Origin: Candidatus Binatus soli
GTDB taxonomy: Bacteria; Desulfobacterota; Binatia; Binatales; Binataceae
Reading direction: 5' to 3'
NCBI GenBank assembly: GCA_002479255.1
Contig: DLMJ01000005.1
Location: 1-64,000, forward strand
Length of the DNA: 64,000 bases
The notes beneath the pieces are model-generated. The model made no database searches and was not told the origin of the DNA. It saw only the letters and a program-made list of their open reading frames with translations. Below, one piece after another: positions 41,988 through 49,648 of the stretch. A program made the position numbers and the translations under genes. Within the stretch, counting starts at the first letter, position 1; every line of letters starts with the position of its first letter.

Positions 41988-42204
41988 ATCCGTGGTGGTT
42001 TTGGGACGGATGCTCTCTAGGGGTAGTTTCGTTCCGTCAGAAATTATTTCTGCTGGAAGCGGGGCTCGCCCGATTTCAGGCGAGCCCAGCGAGTACGGGA
42101 TATCCTGGCGATTGACCATAGCGTACGCATAGCACGCCAAATCCCGGCGGGGGCAGGCTGAATAGTTCATCCCCCAAATCCGGTTAATCGAAACCGAACC
42201 AGTG

Positions 42205-42237
42205 CCAAAAGAAAGCGACGGGCCATCGGCCCGCCGC
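42205..42237 (-). terminator. Rho-independent terminator of glnA
   Basis: Stem GCGACGGGCC (42215-42224) / GGCCCGCCGC (42228-42237), loop ATC, with one G-U pair when read on the minus strand, where it is followed by TTTCTTTTGG. It lies 30 bases past the glnA stop codon. Confidence 0.85.
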
Positions 42238-42265
42238 CTTCGATCTGACGATTGACTATCCCTGC

Positions 42266-43693
42266 TTACGCGTCGTAGTAGAGCGCGAATTCGTACGGAT
42301 GCGGCCGCAGGCGAATCGCGCTGACTTCGTTCGCCATCTTGTAATCGATCCAGGTCTCGATCAGGTCCTCGGTAAAGACATCGCCCTTGAGCAGGAACTC
42401 GTGATCCTTCTTCAGGTTGGCCAGTGATTCCTCGAGCGACGCGGGCATGCTCGGCACCTCGGCCAACTCGGCCGGCGTAAGTGCATAGATGTCCTTGTCG
42501 AGCGGCTGGCCCGGATCGAGCCGGCGCTGAATTCCGTCGAGCCCCGCCATCAGCATCGCGGAGAACGCGAGATACGGATTGCAGGTCGGGTCGGGGAAGC
42601 GTACTTCGATTCGCTTGGCCTTCGGCGACGGCGAGTACATCGGGATTCGCACCGAGGCCGAGCGGTTGCGCGACGAGTACGCCAGGTTGATCGGCGCCTC
42701 GAAGCCCGGCACCAGCCGGCGATACGAGTTGGTGCCCGGACAGGTGAAAGCCGCCAGCGTCGGCGCGTGATGCAGGATGCCCGCGATGTAGTGCATCCCA
42801 AGTTCCGACATCCCGGCGTAGCCGTTGCCGGCGAACAGGGGAGTGTCACCCTTCCAGATGCTCTGATGCGTGTGCATGCCGGTGCCATTGTCGCCGAAGA
42901 TCGGCTTGGGCATGAAGGTGGCAGTCATCCCATGGCGCACCGCGACGTTCTTGACGATGTATTTGTACCAGGTCAGCCAGTCGGACATTTTGGTCAGCGT
43001 CTGAAAGCGCATGTCGATTTCAGCCTGGCCTGCGGTGGCGACTTCGTGATGCTGTTTCTCGACGCGGATACCTACCCGCTCCATCTCGAGCACCATCTCG
43101 GTGCGGATGTCCTGCAGGGTGTCCACCGGCGGGACCGGGAAGTAGCCGGCTTTGTTCTTGACCTTGAAGCCCAGGTTGGCGCCTTCCTTGACCGCGCCCT
43201 CGCGCCCGCTGTTCCAGTTACCTTCGTTCGAGTCGATGTAGTAGTAGCTCGAATTCTGCGTGGTGTCGTAGCGCAGCGAGTCGAAGATAAAAAACTCCGG
43301 TTCGGGTCCGAAGTACGCCGAGTCGCCGATGCCGGTGGTCTTCAAATAGGCTTCGGCCTTGCGCGAGATATTACGCGGGTCGCGTGTGTAGTCGGCGCGG
43401 GTGATCGGATCGGAGATGTTGGCGATCATACTCAGCGTGGGATCCTTGGTGAACGGATCCATCACCGCCGTATCCGGATCGGGAATCACCAGCATGTCGC
43501 TGTTGTCGATCGCCTGCCAGCCGCGAATCGACGACCCGTCGAAGCCGAGGCCCTCGTCGAAGGGCGCTTCATCCTTGAACTCGGAGATCGGGGCAGTGAA
43601 ATGCTGCCACGTGCCGAGCAGATCGATGAATTTCACATCGACCATCACCACGCCCTTATCCTTGATCATTTGCAGAACTTGTTTAGGCGTCAT
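42266..43693 (-). CDS. glnA: Glutamine synthetase, type I
   Basis: A 475-residue type I glutamine synthetase that makes glutamine from glutamate, ammonia and ATP as a dodecamer. Typical blocks are DVKFIDLLGTWQHFT, FDGSSIRGW, GPEPEFFIFD, the ATP motif NGTGMHTHQSIWKG and RNRSASVRIP. The C-terminal KDIYALTPAEL retains the Tyr that is adenylylated by GlnE, so it is the regulated subtype. AGGAGGG lies 13 bases before the ATG. A palindrome-bearing promoter is upstream and a strong terminator downstream. Confidence 0.98.
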   Translation of the reverse strand: MTPKQVLQMIKDKGVVMVDVKFIDLLGTWQHFTAPISEFKDEAPFDEGLGFDGSSIRGWQAIDNSDMLVIPDPDTAVMDPFTKDPTLSMIANISDPITRADYTRDPRNISRKAEAYLKTTGIGDSAYFGPEPEFFIFDSLRYDTTQNSSYYYIDSNEGNWNSGREGAVKEGANLGFKVKNKAGYFPVPPVDTLQDIRTEMVLEMERVGIRVEKQHHEVATAGQAEIDMRFQTLTKMSDWLTWYKYIVKNVAVRHGMTATFMPKPIFGDNGTGMHTHQSIWKGDTPLFAGNGYAGMSELGMHYIAGILHHAPTLAAFTCPGTNSYRRLVPGFEAPINLAYSSRNRSASVRIPMYSPSPKAKRIEVRFPDPTCNPYLAFSAMLMAGLDGIQRRLDPGQPLDKDIYALTPAELAEVPSMPASLEESLANLKKDHEFLLKGDVFTEDLIETWIDYKMANEVSAIRLRPHPYEFALYYDA

Positions 43694-44001
43694 CGAACCC
43701 GTAACCCTCCTGGCCGCTTAACGGGGGCGGCATACCCATACTTGTTGGTTGATTGAACGATCTATAGAAACCGCGCGCCGTCCGCACCTGCGGACGATGG
43801 CATGAGACGCATCAGGAATTACACCGGCCGTCACACCAGACTCATTCGAACGTTACGACCGACAACGCTTTCTGTCACGAAAACTCCCTTAATGCAACGC
43901 CCATCGAACGGGCGTCTGCCGCACATTCGAGCAGCATCGCACGCCCGATGACTTGCGTTTCGGTGGAGGATCCAGCATCGGAGCCTCTATTTTTCCGCCC
44001 A
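43694..44001. other. Intergenic region upstream of glnA
   Basis: 308 bases between glnA and the DUF1646 gene, both on the minus strand. It holds the glnA ribosome binding site, the -10-like box and the palindrome at 43761-43796. The rest (43800-44001) shows only a weak CGCCC/GGGCG inverted repeat near 43902-43918. No sigma-54 (TGGCAC-N5-TTGC) element was found by eye. Confidence 0.5.
43761..43796 (-). promoter_or_regulatory. glnA promoter with an 18-bp palindromic operator
   Basis: On the minus strand a TATAGA box (43761-43766) is preceded by a perfect palindrome CGTCCGCA-GG-TGCGGACG (43779-43796), which would cover the -35 position. It is about 70 bases upstream of the glnA ATG. The placement suggests a repressor or activator site for glnA. 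A hairpin function in RNA is less likely because it lies upstream of the putative start. Confidence 0.5.
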
Positions 44002-45015
44002 TCAGCCCAACAGTTTGATCATTGCAAAATAAATGCCGAGCATGACCAGCCCCATCGGCACTCCAATCTTCGCCCACGCGGCGCTCTCGATTCTGAGCGC
44101 CCCCGCGCTAACGATGTTGGGGATATTGCCCGGTATCAGCATCCCGCCCGAAACCAGCAGCGCCAGAATCGCCTCGCGCGCGCGCGCAATGGCCATGCCG
44201 TGGACTTCGAGCGCGACCAGGGTCGCATTGTCGAGCGCGGCGGACACGGTATTGACCCAGAACAGAAGATCGTTGCTCATTTTGCTGACGTACTCATTCG
44301 CAATCGGGCCGTAAGCGCTGCTGATCAGCACCAGGCCCGCGATGAACGCAAACACCTTGGCTGCTTGAACGAAAATCGCGCTGTAGGATTGGCGTACGTG
44401 CGCGCCCGCGGGCGCCTCGTCGTATTCACCGCGGGCAAACCCGCCTGCGACTATCGAACTCACAAACACGCCGGGAAATACCCAGGGCGCCAGCAAATGG
44501 AACAGCCCGAAGAAGCCCAGATTGAGCGCTCCCGTGGCAAGCGTCGAGAGCGGCTCGCCCAGCGGCGTCAGCGATGCGCCCAGGCCGATGGCGAAGCATC
44601 CCGCAACCGTCACGCGCACCCGCTTGTCGCGTGCGAAATGAAGCAGGCCTATCACCTCGACCAGCACCAGGGCGGCGACGATCGCGGTGATGACGCTGGA
44701 GATAGATGCGATCGCGAAAATCGTCGCGGCGGTCAGTACCGGTCGCGACACTCGCTTGCGCAGCCGGTTGAAGACCCGGTCGAGCATCCGCCGCATCCAT
44801 CCGAACAGGAGAGCGGCGACCATCACGGCGACGCTGATAGCGACCGGCTCGTGCAACGCCTCTGAAATCAACTCCCGCGTGAAGCCGCTCCCAAGCATGG
44901 TCGCAAGCACGCCGAGCGCGAGGAAGTAGAGCTCGATATTGTGCTCGATCTTCGCGATGGCGAGCGGTCCGAACAGGAGCAGGACAAGGATTGCGACGGC
45001 AGAAGTGTGATTCAT
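44002..45015 (-). CDS. DUF1646 putative cation transporter
   Basis: A 337-residue polytopic membrane protein with about ten to eleven helices. The start LFGPLAIAKIEHNIELYFLALG, the loop GASLTPLGEPLSTLA and the C-terminal AALDNATLVALEV and GGMLIPGNIPNIVSAG, with symmetrical discontinuous-helix motifs, match DUF1646 proteins, a family related to Na+/H+ (NhaD) and arsenite carriers in the ion transporter superfamily. The ion is unknown. It lies on the same strand between the porin and glnA. Confidence 0.82.
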   Translation of the reverse strand: MNHTSAVAILVLLLFGPLAIAKIEHNIELYFLALGVLATMLGSGFTRELISEALHEPVAISVAVMVAALLFGWMRRMLDRVFNRLRKRVSRPVLTAATIFAIASISSVITAIVAALVLVEVIGLLHFARDKRVRVTVAGCFAIGLGASLTPLGEPLSTLATGALNLGFFGLFHLLAPWVFPGVFVSSIVAGGFARGEYDEAPAGAHVRQSYSAIFVQAAKVFAFIAGLVLISSAYGPIANEYVSKMSNDLLFWVNTVSAALDNATLVALEVHGMAIARAREAILALLVSGGMLIPGNIPNIVSAGALRIESAAWAKIGVPMGLVMLGIYFAMIKLLG

Positions 45016-45059
45016 GAGTTGCGCGCGAAAAAACTACTATCACGCATCGATCGCGTGCA

Positions 45060-45097
45060 ATAAAGAAGCGGCGGGTCCGCTTCTTCGGACCCGCCGC
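45060..45097 (-). terminator. Rho-independent terminator of the porin gene
   Basis: A perfect 12-base stem GCGGCGGGTCCG (45068-45079) / CGGACCCGCCGC (45086-45097) with a six-base loop, followed on the minus strand by TTCTTTATT. It lies 40 bases past the porin stop and 50 bases before the DUF1646 start, which separates the two genes transcriptionally. Confidence 0.85.
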
Positions 45098-45136
45098 CGG
45101 CGCATCGTTGCGCGACTAACTGGTCAGGTTCCTCCC

Positions 45137-46639
45137 TCAGAAGGCGTAAATGATGTTGGCGGCCAAAGTATCCTGGCCGTGCCACAGATGCTGCTGGCCG
45201 GTCACCGGGCTGACGAAATTGTTGTTGGGGAACACGTTCACATCGGAATTGTCATGCCGGTATTCCAAGCGAGCGATGAGTCCCGTCACTTGGGGTATCT
45301 TGTAGCTCAGCGTCTGGGTAATTTCCCACAACGTCTGGGTAGTCCCGGTACGCGCGCCATCCTCGTCGTCGAAGAATTCGCCGCGCGTGGCCAATTCCAG
45401 CGAAGGGGTACAGTCATAAACCAAGTACTGCGCCAGTCCCTGCCACGTCGCGCTGTGCCCGGCGGTAAACGGGGTGGCGGTTGCCGGGCCGCTCTGGCTT
45501 GCATACAGATACTCGGTCTCAAGCGTGAGATTTGGTATGAACGACGGCTTCCAGGTCGCGATCGGATCGATCGTTCCCACATTTTCATTGGATTTGTGCA
45601 GACCTAAGGGGTTGGGTAGCGAGGGCAGAACATTGGGCCCCCACATGCCGTTGACTACAAAGCTCAGCGACTTGTCCTTGTTGTTGAGCGTGAGCTGACC
45701 CTCATAGTTCGGACCGCCGTTTGTGGTGCTCGCGGGATTATCCCAGCCATTGTTGAGACCGGCCGCCGCCGACACGTAGTCGTTGAAGGTGTAGCTGGCG
45801 CGGATGCCGGTGTGGGCGGTTGGTTCGCCCAGGGTAAACAGCAGGCCGCGACTCTCGTTGTAATTCTGGTTGTTGTAAACCGGAACGACCTCGGCGCTCA
45901 GCAGCGTTACGAAGCGGCCGGCTTGAAAACTAATGCCCGACCCGATCGGCGCGGTGTAGGTCAGGTAGTACTGCGTCGGATCGAACCATTGGGCGCCAAC
46001 GCGCGAGGTGTTCGAGTAGTTTGTAATGGCGGAAATCGAGTTGGCAACCTGCCCGAAGTTGAGGTCAGTCACGAATCCAACCGTCCCGTCGCGCTCGATA
46101 TGCAGGTTGCCCTGCGTGAGCTGGAATCCATCCTCGTCCCAGTCGCGAATGTAATTCGTGTTGCCGTTGGGCTGATTGAAGTTATGCTCGTAGCCCGCAT
46201 CAACCAGCGCGTGGACGCTGATGCCAAGGTTGTCCGACAGATTCTTCTGGATGGCGGCGATGTTGGTCTCGGCCAGGCCGACGTGCTGGCCGATGGTGAC
46301 CGGCGACGCGGAAGCCGCCGGCTGTGCGATGGTCATCGCGGCCTCTATCTTTTTAACCTCGCTGGTTGTGTCGTCGGTCTGCTTCTGCAGATTGCTCATC
46401 TGGCCAGACAGCGCGTCGAGCCGTTGCTGCTCGGGGGTGGGGGTGACGACAGTGGTGGTGGTCGTCGTCGTGGCCATCTTCATCCTGTGGTGATGATGCG
46501 TCGTCGTTGTCGTCGTCGCTGGATCTGCGGTCGATGGATCTGCCGCCCAGGCATTCGTGTTGCACAGCAATCCAATCACTGCGACGCCGGCGATTAGGTT
46601 GATCCAGGCAGCGACCTTTGTCGTTTTCCTTCTGTTCAC
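45137..46639 (-). CDS. Outer-membrane beta-barrel porin, BBP2/OmpL-like
   Basis: A 500-residue outer-membrane protein. A signal peptide (residues 1-32, ending NTNAWAADP) is followed by a Thr- and His-rich stretch (TTTTTHHHHRMKMATTTTTTT), a coiled-coil segment of about 50 residues (QQRLDALSGQMSNLQKQTDD) that may trimerise or span the periplasm, and a barrel with alternating aromatic strands. FQAGRFVTLLSAEVV, ESRGLLFTLGEPTAHTG and the final DTLAANIIYAF with a C-terminal Phe match the BBP2 family. The start is GTG at 46639 with AGGAGGAAGGAG upstream. It may take up a nitrogen or organic solute, given glnA nearby (inference). Confidence 0.87.
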   Translation of the reverse strand: MNRRKTTKVAAWINLIAGVAVIGLLCNTNAWAADPSTADPATTTTTTHHHHRMKMATTTTTTTVVTPTPEQQRLDALSGQMSNLQKQTDDTTSEVKKIEAAMTIAQPAASASPVTIGQHVGLAETNIAAIQKNLSDNLGISVHALVDAGYEHNFNQPNGNTNYIRDWDEDGFQLTQGNLHIERDGTVGFVTDLNFGQVANSISAITNYSNTSRVGAQWFDPTQYYLTYTAPIGSGISFQAGRFVTLLSAEVVPVYNNQNYNESRGLLFTLGEPTAHTGIRASYTFNDYVSAAAGLNNGWDNPASTTNGGPNYEGQLTLNNKDKSLSFVVNGMWGPNVLPSLPNPLGLHKSNENVGTIDPIATWKPSFIPNLTLETEYLYASQSGPATATPFTAGHSATWQGLAQYLVYDCTPSLELATRGEFFDDEDGARTGTTQTLWEITQTLSYKIPQVTGLIARLEYRHDNSDVNVFPNNNFVSPVTGQQHLWHGQDTLAANIIYAF

Positions 46640-46945
46640 TCTTCTCCTTCCTCCTACGATGCGCGGCCTTAAGCCGCGGCTTCCGGTGCCCGCACGTAGC
46701 GGGCTACGGTGATGAACCGGTTGGCTTGGTTTCAAGATTCATACCGGAGTAATAATTGAACGATGCCGAAAATCCTCAGTATCGGCGATGAGTTTCGGCC
46801 GGCGGTAGATGCTGGTGATGCACGTATATGATGCATTTGCCGCATAGTTAATCAGTCCAATGCTCGAGGGTGAATATCGAAGCTGATCACTTATCCACAG
46901 CTCGCAAAGTACGCGTAAACATTTCAGTCTGAACCGGGTTGCAAC
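46640..46945. other. Upstream region of the porin gene with structured leader
   Basis: 306 bases between divergent genes. Close to the porin start the leader carries a perfect palindrome AAGCCGCGGCTT (46671-46682) and a hairpin GCCCGC-ACGTA-GCGGGC (46688-46704). Further out GATGCA recurs (46810-46835), with AT-rich DNA around. The hairpins would fall in the 5' untranslated region of the porin mRNA and might control it. Confidence 0.45.
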
Positions 46946-47065
46946 ATGAAAATTGAATTGACCGAGGCCCAGGACGAGATCGTCAGGCAGGTGCTCCTGC
47001 TGTGCGCGAACTTCCCGGACGAATACCGGCGCGAGCGCGTACTAACCTGTGCCGCGCATGCGTAA
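46946..47065 (+). CDS. Possible 39-residue small protein
   Basis: ATG at 46946 opens a 39-codon frame (MKIELTEAQDEIVRQVLLLC, then ANFPDEYRRERVLTCAAHA). It is amphipathic and acidic at the start, with two Cys. Its stop codon overlaps the start of the next gene by eight bases, which would couple translation. The ribosome binding site is weak. No family is recognised. Confidence 0.4.
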   Translation: MKIELTEAQDEIVRQVLLLCANFPDEYRRERVLTCAAHA

Positions 47066-47411
47066 AGGCGCGATCATCGTTCTGCTCGGCGCGCTATGCT
47101 TCGCGGGCTACGTGTTCTTCGCCTTGGTCGGCGCGGAACCGGTCAAGGTGGCCGAAACTCGCCTGGTGCGAAGCGGCGGCCAGGTGTTGGTCGAAGGCGA
47201 GGTTCGCAATACAGGCGACGACACGGGCCCTCTCCAGGTCGAAGTCCATTATTTCGATCGCGACGGCCACTCGATCGGCAAGGATATCGTTTCGGTGGAT
47301 GGCCTCCGTCGCGGAGCTGCCGTGCGCTTCAAGAGTTCACCGCGTCCCGACGACGGCGTCGCCGATTTTTCCATTTATCTCAATCACGGGCGAAATCCCT
47401 ACGGAAATTGA
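47058..47411 (+). CDS. Small membrane-anchored or secreted FxLYD-like protein
   Basis: A 117-residue protein with an N-terminal hydrophobic helix (RKGAIIVLLGALCFAGYVFFALVG) and a single beta-sandwich-like domain: VLVEGEVRNTGDDTGPLQVEVHYFDRDGHSIGKD resembles the FxLYD/DUF3426-type fold found in cell-envelope proteins. The exact role is unknown. ATG at 47058 was preferred over the GTG at 47049. It overlaps the stop of the small ORF before it. Confidence 0.65.
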   Translation: MRKGAIIVLLGALCFAGYVFFALVGAEPVKVAETRLVRSGGQVLVEGEVRNTGDDTGPLQVEVHYFDRDGHSIGKDIVSVDGLRRGAAVRFKSSPRPDDGVADFSIYLNHGRNPYGN

Positions 47412-47441
47412 CAAGAATCGCCCGTGAAAACCATTAATAGT

Positions 47442-47460
47442 ACTTATTCGCAAAATAAGT
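47442..47460 (+). repeat. Inverted repeat after the FxLYD-like gene
   Basis: ACTTATT (47442-47448) and AATAAGT (47454-47460) form a perfect seven-base inverted repeat with a five-base loop, 30 bases past the stop codon. It is followed by CCATTTTCC only, so it is a weak terminator at best or an operator. The surrounding 47412-47690 is AT-rich with no gene. Confidence 0.3.
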
Positions 47461-47691
47461 CCATTTTCCAACGGATATTCCTAAGTTCGCGAAGTCTAAA
47501 CAGTTTGTGAACGACGCTATTTGCAAACGTATGGCGCTGTTGAAGGTGTCCATACAAATCCACCGGCAGTCTGTTTGTCTTTAAGTCGTTTTGATGGTAC
47601 TAACTGTAAGTATCGAATATCACCTTTTTGATGAGGATGCGGTCAAATCACGGACCGCGCCAAATCAGCACAAACAAGGGGAATCGGATCA

Positions 47692-48120
47692 ATGGTACGC
47701 ATCAAGGAACGCAGTTTTGGACAGGTTATTCGTGAGCGCAGACGGCAACTCAACCTCACTCAAGAGGAAGTAGCCCTTCGCATCAAAATCTCCACGCCAT
47801 ACGTCGGCCACCTGGAATCAGGCAAACGCCATCCTTCCGATAAGATTGTATCGCGCCTGGCGGAAGTACTCGGACTCGGTCGCCGTGAACTGTTTTTTCT
47901 CGCCAATCCTCGCGCGCAGGCGCTGCTGAGTCCCGAGACCGAGTCCGAGGCCGATTCGGCCTGGGATGATTTCAAGAAGAACGAGCAACTGCGGCGCGTT
48001 CACAACATTGCGGGCGACGAGATGGAGGTTCTTTCGCGAGTGGCGTTACTCGGCGACGTGCGTTCGGCGCGCGACTTCATCTATATCCTGAACACCGTGC
48101 GCCACGCAGTCGGAAGATAG
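47692..48120 (+). CDS. XRE-family transcriptional regulator
   Basis: A 142-residue regulator with an N-terminal HTH_3 domain (residues 8-62: FGQVIRERRRQLNLTQEEVALRI, then STPYVGHLESGKRHPSDKIVSRLAEVLGL), and a C-terminal helical part with AWDDFKKNEQLRRVHNIAGDEMEVLSRVALLGDVRSARDFIYIL that may dimerise or sense a signal. AGGGGAAT precedes the ATG. A strong terminator follows. The target is unknown; autoregulation through the AT-rich upstream region is plausible. Confidence 0.9.
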   Translation: MVRIKERSFGQVIRERRRQLNLTQEEVALRIKISTPYVGHLESGKRHPSDKIVSRLAEVLGLGRRELFFLANPRAQALLSPETESEADSAWDDFKKNEQLRRVHNIAGDEMEVLSRVALLGDVRSARDFIYILNTVRHAVGR

Positions 48121-48166
48121 GAAGTATCCGCAGCGCCGATTCGACCTTAAGCGCAACCGATTCGTT

Positions 48167-48200
48167 AAAGACGCGAGAGGAGTGCCTCCCGCGTCTTTTT
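48167..48200 (+). terminator. Rho-independent terminator after the XRE regulator
   Basis: Stem AAAGACGCGAGAGG (48167-48180) / CCTCCCGCGTCTTT (48185-48198) with an AGTG loop and one mismatch, followed by TT C TT. It lies 46 bases past the stop codon and separates the regulator from the MFS gene. Confidence 0.88.
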
Positions 48201-48265
48201 CTTGCGCGCGCCAAAATCGCCGGTCTGGTCAAGATTGCATCGCACAGCCTAAGCTCCACTGCATC

Positions 48266-49558
48266 ATGGGCGAGCCTGCACGTGCGCGCGATACCCCGCC
48301 TGGAATTCCGCGATGGCCGCAACGCTATACGGTCGTCGCGCTATTCTTTCTCGGCACCGCGCTTTGCTACATCGATCGCGTCAGCATCTCGGTCGCGATA
48401 ATCCCGCTCGCCCGCCAATTCGGCTACAACTCCACCGCGCAGGGGCTCGTGCTGTCGGCGGTGTTCTGGGGATACCTGTGGACGCAGCTCGTCGGTGGAT
48501 GGATGGCCGATCGATTCGGCGGCCATCGCGTGCTGGCGGCCGGGGTCGCGATCTGGTCGCTGGCAACCTTCATTACGCCTTTCGCCGCTGCCGCGGCATT
48601 TTCCGCGTTGCTCGCGGCTCGCGTGCTGCTCGGGCTGGGCGAGGGGGTGAACTTTCCATCGATTCACAGTCTGACTGCTCGCTGGACGTTGCCGTCCGAG
48701 CGCGCGCGCGTGTTATCCGTCAACTATAGTGGGATGTACGTGGGGACAGTCGCGGCGCTCAGTGCAAGTCCGCTGATCATTACGTCTTTCGGATGGCCCG
48801 CACTGTTCTATATTTCGGGCGCGCTCGGCGCGGTGTGGGTCGTAGCCTGGATGTACTTGGCCGCCGACCGGCCTGAGACGTCATCGCGCATCGGCGCCGC
48901 CGAACTCGAACTGATCGTGTCGTTGCGCTCGGCAGCGCCGCGCGCGATCCGGGTGCCGTGGGCGGCAATCGCGCGCGAGAAAGCGGTATGGGCGATCGTC
49001 GTCGCGCATTTTTGCAGCAACTTCGGATTTAACATTCTGCTGCTCTGGCTGCCGACCTATCTGCATCACAGCTTTGGCGTGCCGCTGGAACGCGTCGGCG
49101 GGTATTCGATAATTCCATGGATCGCGACATTCTTCGTGATAACTTTCTCGGGCTGGCTGGCCGACGCCCTTATCGGGCGCGGCTTCGGCGTCGGGACGGT
49201 ACGAAAGTCGATGCAGACCACGGCATTTGCGATCGGTGCGATATCGCTGCTGGTAGTGCCCGCAGCGGGTTCGCCGGCGATGGCGATTGCGCTGCTCACG
49301 GTCGCAGCCTCGGCTAACGGCATCAGTTCCGCGGCCTTCGGGGTGAATCACCTGGACGTCGCCCCGACCTACGCCGGAATCCTGATGGGAATCTCGAACA
49401 CCATCGCGACCATCCCCGGTATCATCGGCGTCGCCGCAACGGGCCTGATTGTGCAGGCGACCAGGTCGTTCAGCGCGGTCTTTTTTCTGATCGCGGCAGT
49501 CTATGGCCTCGGAATGTTCTTCTACCTGCGATGGGCCAGCGGCGAGCAGATGATCTGA
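48266..49558 (+). CDS. MFS transporter, anion:cation symporter (ACS) type
   Basis: A 430-residue twelve-helix carrier. FLGTALCYIDRVSISVAIIPLARQFGY, GYLWTQLVGGWMADRFGG (the D-R-x-G-G motif between helices 2 and 3) and LGLGEGVNFPSIHSLTARWTLPSERAR are typical of the ACS family (solute carrier 17-like). Probable substrates are organic anions such as hexuronates, phthalates or tartrate. The start at 48266 was chosen for its proximity to the first helix; the upstream part of the frame lies within the terminator of the previous gene. Confidence 0.87.
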   Translation: MGEPARARDTPPGIPRWPQRYTVVALFFLGTALCYIDRVSISVAIIPLARQFGYNSTAQGLVLSAVFWGYLWTQLVGGWMADRFGGHRVLAAGVAIWSLATFITPFAAAAAFSALLAARVLLGLGEGVNFPSIHSLTARWTLPSERARVLSVNYSGMYVGTVAALSASPLIITSFGWPALFYISGALGAVWVVAWMYLAADRPETSSRIGAAELELIVSLRSAAPRAIRVPWAAIAREKAVWAIVVAHFCSNFGFNILLLWLPTYLHHSFGVPLERVGGYSIIPWIATFFVITFSGWLADALIGRGFGVGTVRKSMQTTAFAIGAISLLVVPAAGSPAMAIALLTVAASANGISSAAFGVNHLDVAPTYAGILMGISNTIATIPGIIGVAATGLIVQATRSFSAVFFLIAAVYGLGMFFYLRWASGEQMI

Positions 49559-49648
49559 AGTCTCGCGCGACGCGGCGCCGGCTTTCCGGTGGCGCGGTGG
49601 CCGGGAGCCGGACTATACCGTGAGCACGAACAGGATCGCGAATAATCG

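Larger units (their letters stand above)
40563..41993. mobile_element. Transposase-less insert with two GNAT genes, bounded by direct repeats
   Basis: The 11-base sequence CTACCATCCGT occurs at 40563-40573 and again at 41983-41993. Directly inside these copies lie inverted ends: TGTCTCAGTTT with TCGGC on the left (40575-40620) and the reverse complement of TGTCCCAGTTTCACATTCGGC on the right (41957-41987). A third, internal copy (41146-41192) is in the right-hand orientation. Between them are two acetyltransferase genes and a truncated HTH fragment, and no transposase. The layout is that of a non-autonomous element or a composite of two, with the 11-base repeats as possible target duplication. 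I cannot name an IS family. Confidence 0.6.

Noticed and set aside
47591..47773. 60-codon frame before the XRE regulator
   Set aside because: It overlaps the regulator's start in another frame and lacks a ribosome binding site.
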